DNA from: Oryzias latipes
Lineage: Eukaryota; Chordata; Actinopteri; Beloniformes; Adrianichthyidae
DNA: 64,000 nt
Assembly: GCF_002234675.1 (NCBI RefSeq)
Contig: NC_019862.2
Location: 29,215,889-29,279,888, forward strand
Direction of reading: 5' to 3'
A program made the translations under genes and the position numbers. Numbering within the stretch: the first letter of the stretch is position 1; each line of letters begins with the position of its first letter. Positions 40,732 to 53,370 of this stretch are shown in pieces. The notes below the pieces were generated by a model. The model was given only the letters and a program-made list of their open reading frames with translations. It made no database searches and was not told where the DNA came from.

Positions 40732-42180
40732 AACGCCACCTCTCCTGCCTGATCCTTTTGCATCCTCTGTGTCCACTTGGACCTTCATCCGAGGCTGACG
40801 GTTCCGGATGGACGAGCGCTTCTCCACGGCCAGTAATTTCATCGTTCGAGCATCAGGAGGACCGTTAATCCTCGCCGACCACGTTCTGAGTGCAAACACT
40901 TCCGAAGCCTAAGCTTTTTAAGAAAAGACTGTCTTAAAGGAAATGGATTTTATTCTTTAAATTAACATATTTTAATACATTTATTTATGGGAGTCCTTAA
41001 GTTAAAGTAGAGTTCATAAGCATATCAACATCTCAGGGATGCAGAAGAATGCATATGATGTATTATTTTCTTATTTTATTCCATATTATCCTCCGAAACG
41101 TCGTTTTCAAGGTGGCAGAAGGGGCTTTTATTTAAGCATGGATGTGATGTTTTTATTTTGAAAGGAGGATCTCTGAAACCAGGTCATCCTCTGCTAAAAT
41201 ACACCTGAGAGCTGCAGGTTTTCCCCGTAGCACAGATGTACTTTATAATAAACCTCTGCTTAGTTCTTTCAGAGCGAAAATATTATGAGGATGTTAAGTG
41301 TTTTTACTCTGTTTTTAGTCTGGATTACTTTAATGTGAGAATTTTATTGTTTTTAATTTGTTTTCTATCATGGTGAGAAGGGAGATTTGGTGTTAAATAA
41401 TGTTTTGCTGTACTGTGATCAAACTGATGAAACAAACGATAAAAAAGTATCTTATTCATCAGTTTTTTATTTTATTTTGAATGTTTTTCTGTTACACCGA
41501 AACCGATCTTTGATTTTGTTCTTAAAGTAACAATAATTCCCCCTTTTCTTACCTAGTAAACTTTATCTTACCTGATAAACAATACTTCCCCCTGACTTCA
41601 GACTGTTGCCATGGACACCTCATCCCTATAGCAACTAAGGGCCTTCGCGGGCCGACAGAGATTTGTTCAGACGGCCATCAGCCACTTGCTAGATTAAAGG
41701 TGTTTGTTTCCCCTGTCGGCTTGTAATGGCATCAGATGAGCAACGGTGTTGACGATTGCAGAGTTCCACTCAGCTCTAATGGGGCTTCTATGCATCCAGC
41801 TCTAATGTGTGGAGCAGCAATTTACGTAGGAGCTGTGGGCTCAATAAAAAGGAGGCCTGAATTAACACGTCTGTGTACGTTCTGTGTCCTTCTCACAGGC
41901 GGGTTTTACCCAGAGAACATCTCTGTCAGGTTCGTTTCAAAGGGTTTCTTTCAGGAGCTGCTTCTTTGTGCGGCATGAAGGCCTGGAGGACAAAAGACGC
42001 CAGAAAGGAGATGACCTTCCTCCGCCAGCTTCTGTTCTTTATCAGGCTCCTTTGAATCCTGATCAATAAGACTCACCCCCCACCCCCCCAGTAAATGTAT
42101 AAATTAAAAAGGATTTTCATGAAGTTAAAAACACCCCTGATCTCTGCGCAGGCGTTCATTGGTCCCATTTTTAATGGGCG
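40732..42180 (+). other. mknk1 3' UTR and spacer to the next gene
   Basis: 3' UTR up to the AATAAA at 41,247. The rest shows no recognised exon. Human KNCN lies between these two neighbours as I remember the map; I could not recognise a kinocilin-like membrane segment here, and the open frames at 41,736-42,069 fit no family. Confidence 0.4.
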
Positions 42181-42203
42181 TTTTCTTAAATCGGGGGTGT
42201 CTG

Positions 42204-42322
42204 GCGACCCCAGCGGTCAGTGAGGAGCAGCGCAGCGGCGGCTCAGTCTGCCGTTCACCTGCAGGAGGGACAGGTCTGCTTCGCGCGCCTCTCTGCTCCA
42301 CGGCGGGCCGAGCCTGATGAAG
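42204..42322 (+). other. Probable first, non-coding exon of tmem275-like gene
   Basis: GC-rich stretch with GCGCAGCGGCGG and TTCGCGCGCC, ending at a strong donor (ATGAAG/gtaagt, 42,322). The partner acceptor is at 42,466. The left edge is a guess. It contains an ATG at 42,317 that opens a short upstream frame across the splice. Confidence 0.5.
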
Positions 42323-42560
42323 GTAAGTTCTCAGTGGGGAATCTTTTAAATGTGACAAAGACTGGAGGAACTTTACAGTTTAGTCAATAGTGGATCTGCT
42401 TAAATAGAAACCCAGATGATTGACAGACCTTCTGTGACTTTCCCCTGTCTGTTTGATCTTCCTCAGGGGTTTGGGAAGTCCTTTGATTTTGAAAATTTCT
42501 GATTTGCCTCTTTATCCAAACACCTTTGGAGCTTCTTGATGTAGATCGTTGGATTCTTGA

Positions 42561-43124
<564 letters not shown>

Positions 43125-43645
43125 ATGTTCCAGGTGTTTTCTTCGATGATTTCTCAAAAAGATGAACTTTGCTTTAAAAAAAAAATCATAAAATCAACCA
43201 GCAGATGGTCATCTGTGGAGTCCTGGACGCTTTAGAAACATCTGGAAAACCGCAAGGACGAAAACCAGAAACCAAAACCTGTCTGCTCATTTCTGACATC
43301 CACCTCTGGCTCCAAACCCTCACATCCACCTCTGGCTCCAAACCCTGACATTTGTTGTGCATCTTGTGTTTGTTCTTTGTGCTGCAGGATTTAGTTTAGT
43401 GTCAGATTATCTCCTCCAGGATAACCCTAGCCTCACCAGCAACAGCAGCAGCAGGAGGAGACGACAGCCTTTTGTGAAGTGTTTTTTCCCCCTGAAATCC
43501 CACCGCTGAGACACATCCAGACTGGTGTGATGAAGGACGAGGATGAGCGTCTCTGAGTGGCCAGAGCTGTTCCCGTGTCACACCTTGACGTCACCGCTCC
43601 CTTTACTGCTGGCTCGGCCATCCTGAGAAGATAAGGTGTTTGTTG

Positions 43646-43651
43646 AATAAA
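43646..43651 (+). terminator. Polyadenylation signal of tmem275-like gene
   Basis: AATAAA in TTGAATAAATGTTTGTTG, followed by a GT-rich stretch, about 520 bases after the stop codon. Confidence 0.65.
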
Positions 43652-43669
43652 TGTTTGTTGTTCTGCAGC

Positions 43670-45768
43670 TGCCTCGTCTCAGAGCGTTCATGAAAGTCAA
43701 ATGTTTTACGTTTCTGTTTGAAACCGTTTGAATGATTTGGTTCTGAGATTTAGGACAAAACAAAAGTCATGGAAACAGCAGAGTCCACATGTGGGAGTTT
43801 TTGCTGAGCGGTGCTCCGGGTGTGGAGCTGACTCCCCGGTTATCAGAGGGACACCAGCAGCTACAGTTCAAACATCTGCTGCCCGTCAGCTGCATCCTGC
43901 CGGGAGAGTCCTGTTTGTTCACCTTTGCACAGGTGCGGCTCACAAACATGGAGTCGCCTCACGCCGACCTGATGCTGGAAAGACTATAAGACGGAGCGCG
44001 AAGCTGTTATGCAGGGGGGGTCTGAAGCTGAGCCCCAAAACACAAATGAGGATCTTTCAGGTATGGCATTCCACGCATTTCTTTAAGAATTTTCCCTCCT
44101 GTAAAATACGAGGACCACATATTTAAGTGGTCCTCGTTAGACGCAAGTTTATGTTTTCGAGCAAGTTCAAATGTTAATGTTTGAATCTCAACTCGGGTAC
44201 AAAATATTACGACATTTTGCAAAAATCAAATCAAGTAAGGTGTTTAAGTATAAATTCTGGTCATGCTCGCTGACCTGGAGTAGATTTTTCAACATGGAGC
44301 TCAGAAATCTGTCTAAATGATTTAGTTTGACTGTAAACTACAAAGCTGAACCACTTAATGGATTATTGGGGCATTATGGGTACTGTAGTCAACAGCCTCG
44401 TGGGTGATACGTACTGTCCTTCGTTTGAGAACAAGTTGAATAAAGTTTGAATGACTGTACTTTTAAAAAAAAAAACTGTACTCCTTTCTCACTATTTACT
44501 TTAAACTTACTTTTTGAAATTAAAAACATTATCATTCATCAGAGAGCCACAGTTGAGGGGTAAAAGAGGTACAATGCATTGGTAAGAGAGCCATAGTGGA
44601 GGGGTAAGAGAACCAGAACGGAGGGGTCAAAATGTCAGTGGATTGGTAAAATAGCCACAATAAAGTGGTAAAAGAGTCAGAACGGAGGGGTAAAATAGCT
44701 AAGTACAAAAACATAAAATGACCCTCCTCCTCCGTAAGGAAAAACTTCTAAAAGAATCCCTGACTCAGAAAATAAGAAGAAGAAACCGGATCAGGCTGCA
44801 GACCCTGCTTTAAAGAGACGGTACAACGCAGAGAGACCATTTCTTTTGCACATTACTTCACTACTATTATTAAATCATTAACGATATGGACTTCTAATAT
44901 TCGAGATCTCTGTCTGTACAGCTTAATTTCTAAGGTGGAACTGACTCTCTGCTTGATCTTATCGAGACTCACAGAAGAAAATAACCAATCTTCTTCAACC
45001 CACAAGCACAATTTCTCTTAAAGTGACATTTTTACACGTCACATCAAACGTTGGCCAAAGAAAGGTGACATCAACAAAGCTAAGGAGAAAAACGACACAA
45101 GCTGACCTGAGCTGTGCTCCAGCGGCTCCCCGCCCAAACGATGATGCTGCAGGTTGTGGGAGTTTGTGGAGAAAGACGACGGAAAACAGGACAAACCCTT
45201 TCACTGAAGCCTTCTCCACATTTTTCCATTTGCAGCTTTGAATCTGCGATTTGGCATCCATCTTCTCAGACAACTCTCCGCTCCCCGCTCTATGAAAATT
45301 GTCTTTATTACAGATAAAGGCATCAAATGGCTGGAACCATTATGCTGTTGCTAAACTCTAATTGCAGTAATGACCTGAGATTCAAACAATGTTGATATTG
45401 TTCATAAACGGCCTCAGGCTCATTGTGTCACTGAGCGGTTCTTCACAAAAAGCTGCTGCATTCGCTTTTTCATTCTAATATGCTGTGATTGTGAGCTGGT
45501 TCACATGTAAATTATGAAGTCTAAAAGATTTGGTAATTATTAATTATATAAAGGTTTTATGATTTGATTTAAAGAAAAAAAATTCACTCAAAAAGGAAAT
45601 GTCTCACGAGTCTGCTGAAGTTTGAGATCAATGACTTTTAGTGTTTTTGTGGTCCGGCTGCTTTTTCTCTACGAGCTTAACTGCATTTTTTTAATATATT
45701 GCTTACCTACTACTGTATAGCATGTAGGAAAAGAAGGAAAAACATTTTTTCTTCATGATGTCAAACCT
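43670..45768. other. Intergenic DNA
   Basis: No gene recognised. At 44,540-44,700 a loose tandem series of units of the form GAGGGGTAAAAGAG / AGAACGGAGGGGT / TGGTAAAATAGCCA repeats about eight times with period near 20-25 bp, a degenerate minisatellite. The rest is unremarkable. Confidence 0.4.
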
Positions 45769-46064
45769 GGGCTGCACGCTGGTGCAGTGGTTAGCGCTCT
45801 GTGGCCCTGGTTCAAATCCCAGCTGAAACCTTTCTATGTGAAGTTTGCATGTTCTCCCCTGTATGTGTGGGTTTTCTCCGGCTTCCTCCCACAGTCCAAA
45901 AACATGCTTCATAGGTTAATTGGTGACTATCACGTGTGTGTGGCCCTGCGACAGACTGGCGACCTGTCCAGGGCGTACCCCGCCTTCACCCTACAGTCGC
46001 CAAGACAAGCTCCGGCGACCCCGTGAACCTGAAAGGGATATAACTGGTTAAGAAAATGGATGGA
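45769..46064 (+). repeat. tRNA-headed SINE
   Basis: Head GGCTGCACGCTGGTGCAGTGG with B box GGTTCAAATCCCAGC, then TTTGCATGTTCTCCC, TTTTCTCCGGCTTCCTCCC, ACAGACTGGCGACCTGTCCA and end AAGAAAATGGATGGA. This is the common fish SINE of this type, well preserved. It directly abuts a LINE fragment. Confidence 0.85.
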
Positions 46065-46109
46065 TTTCAAACCTATAGCTAAAAGTATCCTAGCCTATAT
46101 AAGTTTACT

Positions 46110-46532
46110 ATGAGAATACTTCAATTAAATATACTGTGGGATTTATCTCTTGATAAATGTATACTGGATAAAGAACAGAGGAAAGCCGTTGTGGTGGATG
46201 TGGCAGTGCCAAGCGATGGGAACATCAGCAAGAAGGAACATGAGAAACTGGAGAAATACCAGGGACTCAGAGAAGAACTGGAGAAAGCCTGGAAAGTGAA
46301 GGTGACAGTGGTGCCTGTGGTAATTGGAGCACTCGGGGCAGTAACCCCCAAGCTGGAGGAGTGGCTACAACAGATACCTGGAAAGACCTCAGACCTCTCA
46401 ATCCAGAAAAGAACAGGAACAGCTGAACTGCAGGACCCTCAAGCTCCCAGGCCTCTGGTAGAGGACCAGAGCTTAGAGGACAAACCACCCAAGGAGGATG
46501 AGAGGGGCCATGTTTTTTTCTTTATAGAGTAA
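46110..46532 (+). pseudogene. LINE polyprotein C-terminal fragment
   Basis: The open frame contains KEHEKLEKYQGLREELEKAW, VTVVPVVIGALGAVTPKL and EEWLQQIPG, the highly repeated C-terminal end of a fish non-LTR retrotransposon polyprotein. Upstream reverse transcriptase is absent and the 5' side reads into unrelated sequence. 5'-truncated, so dead. The clade cannot be named with certainty. Confidence 0.8.
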
Positions 46533-46539
46533 AGCTCCA

Positions 46540-47280
46540 TCAACATATATTTCCCACAGTGAAGACGGAGACTGTAATGTTATATTTTGCCCCCAGGCGG
46601 CAGTGTCTTCCTTCTCATGTTCTTGAGTTGAGAGCATTTATTTAATTTCTTTGGATTAAATTTTGACTTTTTGCTCCAACAGGTTTTAAACAATCTGTAA
46701 AAAAATCTTTTTTTTTTTCAAAGCTTGAACCCTCCTTTATCAATTAATCTTCCATTTCCAACACTCAAATGATGATGGAAAATCCTCTCATGGTGATAGA
46801 GTGTTTGTGCATTTCATGCCTTGACAGTAAAGCAAAGTCAGAGCAGCATGATTTAAAAAAAAAAACCCACATATTTATGATATTTTTTTTATAATAATAT
46901 AATACTTAAAGAAAAATCAGCAGAAACAGTGATGTTTTCTCAAACTTTTTACTGAACCAAAGGTGTGCAGTTTAAAAAGAATCGTGGGAGAAAAAATGAG
47001 AATGCATGTTTGCTTTTTTACATTTTGGTATAAAATGATGTTTCATTTCTTCAGGATTACGGAAGTGTGAAAGTGTTTTGCTTTAACAGCTCTGAATTCA
47101 TACATTTTGTGTGAAATAGGAGTAAAATTTGTTTTATTTTCATTTTTTTTTAATGCAGATGGAAGCAGTGACTCATTCGTGGCATCCACATAATTTGTAG
47201 ATTTCATTCAATAGTGGTGCCGTATTTTTTTTATATCTGTGAAAGGTCTCAAAAAAGTGATAAAATAAAGACCGGAACGT
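46540..47280. other. AT-rich spacer
   Basis: AT-rich sequence with poly-A/T runs (46,710, 46,858, 46,880). No gene or repeat recognised. Confidence 0.4.
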
Positions 47281-48047
47281 TAGTAAACATGCAGGATGTT
47301 AGATGTTTTGCAGGTATCCGGGGGTCTTGAACGCACCCCAGCGGCGGAGGAGCGTCCTTGGGCCTGCAGCCTGTCAGAGGGATGGAGGGGGCCTCCCGGC
47401 ATCTCACTTTCCGCTCAGAAAAGTGCATTTCCCACAGGTAATACAGATCATTCTCAAACAATCAAGAAGATGGAACAATAGCAAGGTTGCCATGTCTTTA
47501 ACCCCCCCCCATCACAAGGTGATGTTAGCACAGGGGGGGAAGGTTTGGGGCCGTCCACACCAAGCGTGCAGCGTCTGATCTGAAGCCATTTGTCTTTCCT
47601 CCTCGCCTCTGCTGCGGCGTTTCGGTCTCGAACGCCGCCCGCTCTATATAATTCCTAATGACTGTTGTGAGTGCTGACTTTGCTTTTGTAAAACAAATGA
47701 GATCTCTGTCCTGTTGGAATAATCCTAATCTATTTGAATAGAGGAGTGGGGGTGGGGGGGGGGATGATAAATGTGCAAATGTCCAGCAAAGCTGAATCAG
47801 ACGGCACATTTTCACGGCCTCGTTCATTTCTCGCCTCATTCTCCAACAGCCCCGCTCCATTCTTTTTAATGCAGAGCTGGTCATATTTTGTCCCCGATTA
47901 GTATAGACGGCGGCTGACAGTTGCCTCTGCTCAAGGTATTTAGTGGACATAATTCATTCATAGATCTGGAAGTGCTCCCATTTGTCATTCCCGTTTTTTT
48001 TGTGGGCCCCTTCCACCGTCGCTTATTCCTCTGGGTGGTGTTGTGTA

Positions 48048-48081
<34 letters not shown>

Positions 48082-49860
48082 CAGGGGTGGGGGGGGGGGG
48101 GGGGGGTGTCAGGGGATATCAGGGCCGGGGCAGTTCTCAGCTGATGTATTAGCTGGCATATGCAAGCAATGAATTATCTGGGAGGAAAGGGAAGTCAATT
48201 ATCCACTCCTAAAGAGAGGGCCGGGCTTGGGTGGCCCCGGGGCCCCTTTCCATATTTACCAAACCATTTCACACGGAGGTACACTGGAGAGGAGACACTG
48301 AGCAGACGGCACACACAAACACACTCACGGACCCTCTATGCAACCCCCCCCCCCCCCCCTCGTTTGCACATGCTCAGTGTCGCCTGCTCCACAAGGACAG
48401 GCTGTGACATTTTGGATCCGTACGATAATAATCCATTTTATATAGACACACACGCCCGTCTGACGGTTTTCGCCTGAGCCGAGGTGGCCACGCCGTGAGC
48501 GTCAGACATTTCGCCCTGTCCCAGTTCTCTCCCCTGACTCCCCCTCCCCCCATTGAATCAAAAGTGGGGCTCTGATTGACTGTGCTGCTCTCACTAATAG
48601 AGTGGATATGGTAAATGAAATACCTGGCACTTTCATTCCAAAGTCTCTTACCCCCCGTGTCCCCAGTCACTTTGCTTTGACATATTTTTAGAGATTGAGC
48701 GTTCTATCCTCTTTTTTGCGGGTGGGGGGGGGCGCAGCGGTGAGGGCCCTCAGACAGGGGCGGTTGTGCTGACAGGGCCTCCGGTGGCTGACTGCGCTGA
48801 CACTTAGGGAAATGAGCTAGTTAGACAGCATTACGAGTGGGCTGATGGCTCCGTAATGGGTTTTAACTTTGGGATTCAACAGAGAAACCCACGGGGGGGG
48901 GGGATGACGTGGAGGTGGACAGGTGGGGTCCTCCAGAAGAACACAGAACCCTCAGAGGAGCTGAAGAAAACCGGTTTCAATTTGAAGGGTGGAGCTTCAA
49001 AATAAAAGCGTGAGGCTGTTTGAAACAATGGCACCGGGAGGATGAGGGCTTTGGGGTTGGAAGGAGTTCCTCTCTTTTGAACTGAACGTCCACAAAAACC
49101 AAACCACTGTACTTTAAATCCGGGACGGCTCAATAGCACCAACTTCTAAAACAATAAACATTTTTTTTTAAAATTCTTTTGTCATGCTCAGACAGGTTTA
49201 GAAGCTCGGCCGCCGTATGCATACGGCGTCCAAGCCGCTTGAGTCTTAAGCAAGGGCGTCTAAATTTAGTGCACAACGATAAACTCTTAAGTTATAAGAC
49301 ATAGGCTAATGCATGAGGGTGTTAAAACCAGTGGGATAGTTTAGTGAAGATTAAGGGACGAATCAAAGACTTGAGTAAAGCCCCATCAAGAGCCGTGCGG
49401 ATGTTTGGTCGGCATCTGCGAATGCCTCTTTTTTTCTCTTAGAGAGCAGGAGTGACTTGCTGCGCTTTGGCAGTCACTGAGTGAGCTGTAATGTCTCCAC
49501 ATCTCTGCCACTGCCTGTGCTTTGGAAACCTAATGGCTCGCTTTATTGCTGCCATGAACCTGCCGCCTTCTGATCAGGGGGAAGATTTAGAGTGAGGTTA
49601 TGGCCGTCCAACGGAGGCCCAAACGGCTCACAGGAGAGGATGGAATGGATGAAGTGGAACGCGGTGATGACGGCCGTTCTCATTCACTCACCCTGACGTG
49701 GTTTGCAGAGGGGGAGGAGATAAATCACCCGGTTGTAGGAGTGGCAATCCTTTCAGGTTGCTTTGCAGGAATTTTCAGTAGAGCACAAGAGGGCTAAACG
49801 TCCTGCAGGCGTCTGCAGAGGACACGCCAAACTCGACCCCATCAGATCGGCTAACGGGTC
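47281..49860. other. Unique, complex non-coding DNA; candidate conserved elements
   Basis: Balanced base composition with long, non-repetitive, non-coding stretches (47,570-47,960, 48,110-48,330, 48,470-48,700, 49,190-49,790), interrupted by (GT)n-Gn at 48,047-48,107, poly-C at 48,343-48,359 and G runs. AATAATCCTAATC at about 47,718 has homeodomain TAATCC cores. No splice-compatible exon. The texture resembles vertebrate conserved non-coding elements; without an alignment this is only an impression. Confidence 0.35.
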
Positions 49861-49905
49861 ATTTGTGGTGTAAAAGAATGCACCTGAACCAGCGTCGATT
49901 CTTCC

Positions 49906-50804
49906 TTAAAGTCCCCCTTCGATCATTTTTTGATCTGTTTTCAAAGCTTTCCCAGTCGTCTTTAAATTATGATGATGCCCCTGTGTCATTTTGTAGGACA
50001 TAGTTTCTGAAGAGCGGAAGAGGGAACTCTCGGTGAGCCTGCCCTCGTTAACCATCATCTCTTTGTTTACACGTTCTCCCGCTAGCTTACAGCCCCTTGC
50101 AACCCCCAACCTTAACATTAGCGATGCAAAAAAACTGGCGAGCAATATTGGAGCTACCAAAAAAAAAAAAAAAAAAAGGAAAAGAAAAAAATAAAGCAAA
50201 GATGTTTAGGGATCTTTTTGTCTGTAAGTGGATGCATCAGAATGAAGCAGAGCAGGGAGACTGTGGCCCCGCCCATTTCAGTTTCTTTCTTTCTGTTTAT
50301 TTCTTCCTTCTATGAAGAATACCACCAAGATATTCAGGACACGACACAAGTTCACACCTCTTCGTTACTGGAAAGGAAGAGTAGAATCAAATTCTTATTT
50401 TATTTCTGCTCCTAAATCACATTAAAAAAAGAGATAGATTCCTAGATGGCCTTGACCGCCTGCCACCACACACTACCTACACTTTATACATCCCTCAAGT
50501 TTCATTTTCACAAATATTTTTTCAAATAATAGTTTATTAGTACAACTTTTCAGAATTTCCTGTTGAGCATTCCAAACTTTTACCCCGACAAACAAAAGCC
50601 GTGCGAATAACTGGAAATCACAAGTGAGAGCTATTTCTACTGCATTTTTTCCTATGCTCTGACTCATCACAATTTGAAGGAAGAAATACTCAAAAACAAA
50701 ATTTAATTTGAAATTCTTTCATCTATGTCCTCCATCGTCGGAAAAATGCTACGAGAACATGTTAAAAACCCCAAAACACCGTTTTCGTTGGAGTGGGTCT
50801 TTAA
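49906..50804 (+). mobile_element. TTAA-family element, copy D (full length)
   Basis: Best copy: starts TTAAAGTCCCCCTTCGATC and ends GGAGTGGGTCTTTAA, so the ends are inverted (AGTCCCMCTC / AGACCCACTC) inside TTAA. The interior has the CTCCCGCTAGCTTACAGC block, a poly-A at 50,158-50,177, and GAGCAGGGAGACTGTGGC with CCCGCCC. No coding capacity; about 900 bp. Confidence 0.75.
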
Positions 50805-52890
50805 ACCGAATTAAAGTGTGAAGCCGACCAAAAGTGTGGCAGCATTATCCAAAAACCAAAAGGTTTCGTCTTCGAATAAAAGTTTTGGAACGTGGAAACC
50901 CGAAACGTAGATGTACAACAGCCTGTTGTTTAATAGCATTAGAAATGCGTACTTCACAGTACGCTTCCCACCCCCACGAGCCACGACCATGGTACGCTCC
51001 ACTCTCATGAGGTGGCCACACCAGCCTCAAGGGAGCTGCAAGATGATTAAGATGCAGCCGCTCCTCTCTACGACCCTCCACAGACCCGGGCAACCGGAAA
51101 ACCCGTGGAACCCATCCAGGTCAACCCCCCCCCCCCCCCGTGTGGATGCATCTGACTAAGGCCTTAAGTGCATAAAGTGGCTTTGCTTCAATCAACAGCT
51201 TTCAGGGGATTCATTCAGTCTCTTTCTCAAGTTCAAATGAAAACAAAGCTTCTCTCCAGACTTGGGGAAATAAAACCGAAGCCCCTCTTTCACTCCCTGA
51301 CGTTTGTATGATCAGTGCCGCAGGTGTAATTGACAGGTAAATTGCAGGTTAAGTGGAGAACACCGTCTTTTAACAAGAGGCTCCAGGCTCCTGCAAATCC
51401 TCCTTAGTCTTTAATCTGAATACAAAAGGCAGGGGCGGCTTTTTAAATCTGACCCCTCAATGTTCTGTTTGTTCCCGAACGGAAGGGTCTGCTGAAGCCA
51501 GCAGAAGAGTCCCAGGTTTTTCGGCTCCCTTTGTGGGGCGCAGCGGCATTTAAAACCTCCACAAAGCTGCCTCTTCAACTTTTTTTTGTCAGACAAAGGG
51601 AGGCCTGGAAGCACCAGCACCTCTCAGGTCTGCTCTTATCTACCTGCAGCTCTTTCAGAATCGACCGTTTTGTTTCATTTGGGATAAAGCAGAGTAATGC
51701 TGCACTATTATCACAGATCTGCGGTGCAGCAAAATCAAATCCTTTTTTTATTTTTTATGTCGAAGCAGAAGTGACGGTTGGAAGGGCCAGGGTGAGGCAG
51801 GCGGTTAGGGCTTGCCGAGAAAAAGGCGCTTTGGGTTGTCAACGTTTTAGAGGCTTAGAGTCAAACCTATCCGGGCTCAGGAGAGAGAAGTCTGGGTTTT
51901 AGAGAGGCAGAATGACTCCTGATAGAAGGAGTTTGCGGCTCAAGTCGAGAGGAATCGTCTTGGCTCCCGGATGAGGCGAGGCCTAATTGATTCTCTGAAG
52001 TTTTCCCGTCGCAGAGTGCGATTACAGGTATGACCGGATTAAAAAAGCAGAGATGAAAAAAACAAGGGATCTGGAGGAGGGAAATGGTAGAAATCAAAGA
52101 GGAAAGGAGATGAGGGCTGCCACCGGCGGATCAGCATCCCTAATGCGCGTTGATGTGCCTGCCTTTGTGTGTGTTTTGTTTGTGTGTACACACACGGGCG
52201 CCGCCGTGTTTGATCTCGGTGCTCAGTGGCAATCATCGGGTCACGTTGCCGGGACCTTTCTGCTGTTTGCTGCACGGGAACACACCGCGCTGTAGCAGCA
52301 TGCTTCCCCTAATCACTCACTTCTGGTTAACGCGTCTCAAAGCCAGAGGCATGTGTCGCGCCTGCCCATATCAGTCCAGGCCAAGATTGAGTGCCGGGGC
52401 ATGTGGGAGCCATAGTGAGGCGGGCTCCGAGAGGGAAGCCTTCAGGAGAAGGAGAGTTAGGACGCATATCTAGACCTAAGCTGTCATGCGTGCTGCTGTA
52501 ATGGGTTGTTTAGTGGCAAAGTCCAATCTAGGGCCCCAGAGAGCCATTATTCCTGGGCTATCGATCGGCCCCTACGGCCACCGGAGCTCGGGCCCCTGTC
52601 TCTGATCCTGTTCAGTAATAAGCGTACTCGTGTCAAGGTGGTAATTATCATTGATCTGTAGCCGCTGTGACAGGGCAGCGGCCCCTTGCCATGATTCATG
52701 CCTAGTGTGGGGCTGCAGGACTGCAGGCACCCAAAAAGCCAATCTGTTGGTCTGCGGCGACGCCGTGGTGCGTCACGCAAACTTTGATTTTTTTTTCCCT
52801 CCTGAATGACCAACAGGAGTCCAGGCGTCGACTTCTTTGTCCGAAATTAAAGTTTGTGTTCCGTCCACGTCCTCTGAATCTGAATTTTTG
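50805..52890. other. Unique non-coding DNA; candidate conserved elements
   Basis: No exon recognised. Complex stretches at 51,280-51,420, 51,640-52,030 and 52,190-52,770 (for example around 52,540-52,700) lack repeats and have a texture like conserved enhancers. Poly-C at 51,125-51,139. Confidence 0.35.
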
Positions 52891-52894
52891 TTCG

Positions 52895-53145
52895 TTAAAG
52901 TCCCGTTTTTAACACCTCCTGATCTATTTCAAAGCGTTCCCGGTGTTTTAGAAAAAAAATTAGGATTAGGCAGTTTTTAGCCAAAATCCCCAAATCTGTG
53001 CCGTTTTTTAGGACGTAGTTTCTGCAGAGCCGCAGGAGTTCTGTAGAAATTAACCTCTGAGATTTGTCTGTCTACGCTCTCACCGCCGTCACATAACTAA
53101 AGACGCTCTTTGACCTTCTGTGGCTCTTCACCTGTTGTGCCATCA
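52895..53145 (+). mobile_element. TTAA-family element, copy E (5' part only)
   Basis: Starts TTAAAGTCCCGTTTTTAAC and follows copy D through CTGATCTATTTCAAAGCGTTCCC, GGACGTAGTTTCTGCAGAG and ACGCTCTCACCG. The right half is missing. Confidence 0.6.
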
Positions 53146-53370
53146 ATATGAGTCCATTTATTCTGACGTGGAGAAAGTGGATTTTCACATCGGCTTTGCT
53201 CCGATAAGCGACACATCACTAACTTGAATGGCTGCATATTGCTTACGTAAACAGTTAAAGAGTAACAGAAGGTCATAGGAAGGTCAACGCTGGCACTAAA
53301 GCTCCAGTGTAAAAGGGCTGAAGAGGTGAAGCGGGAGATTCAACGTTTTAATAGGAAAATGATCAGTCTG

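Noticed and set aside
41736..42069. Candidate kinocilin exon between mknk1 and the tmem275-like gene
   Set aside because: The short frames lack the expected paired hydrophobic segments and have no supporting splice pattern.
46110..46532. 140-residue frame as a host gene
   Set aside because: It is the C-terminal end of a LINE polyprotein common in fish genomes, here 5'-truncated.
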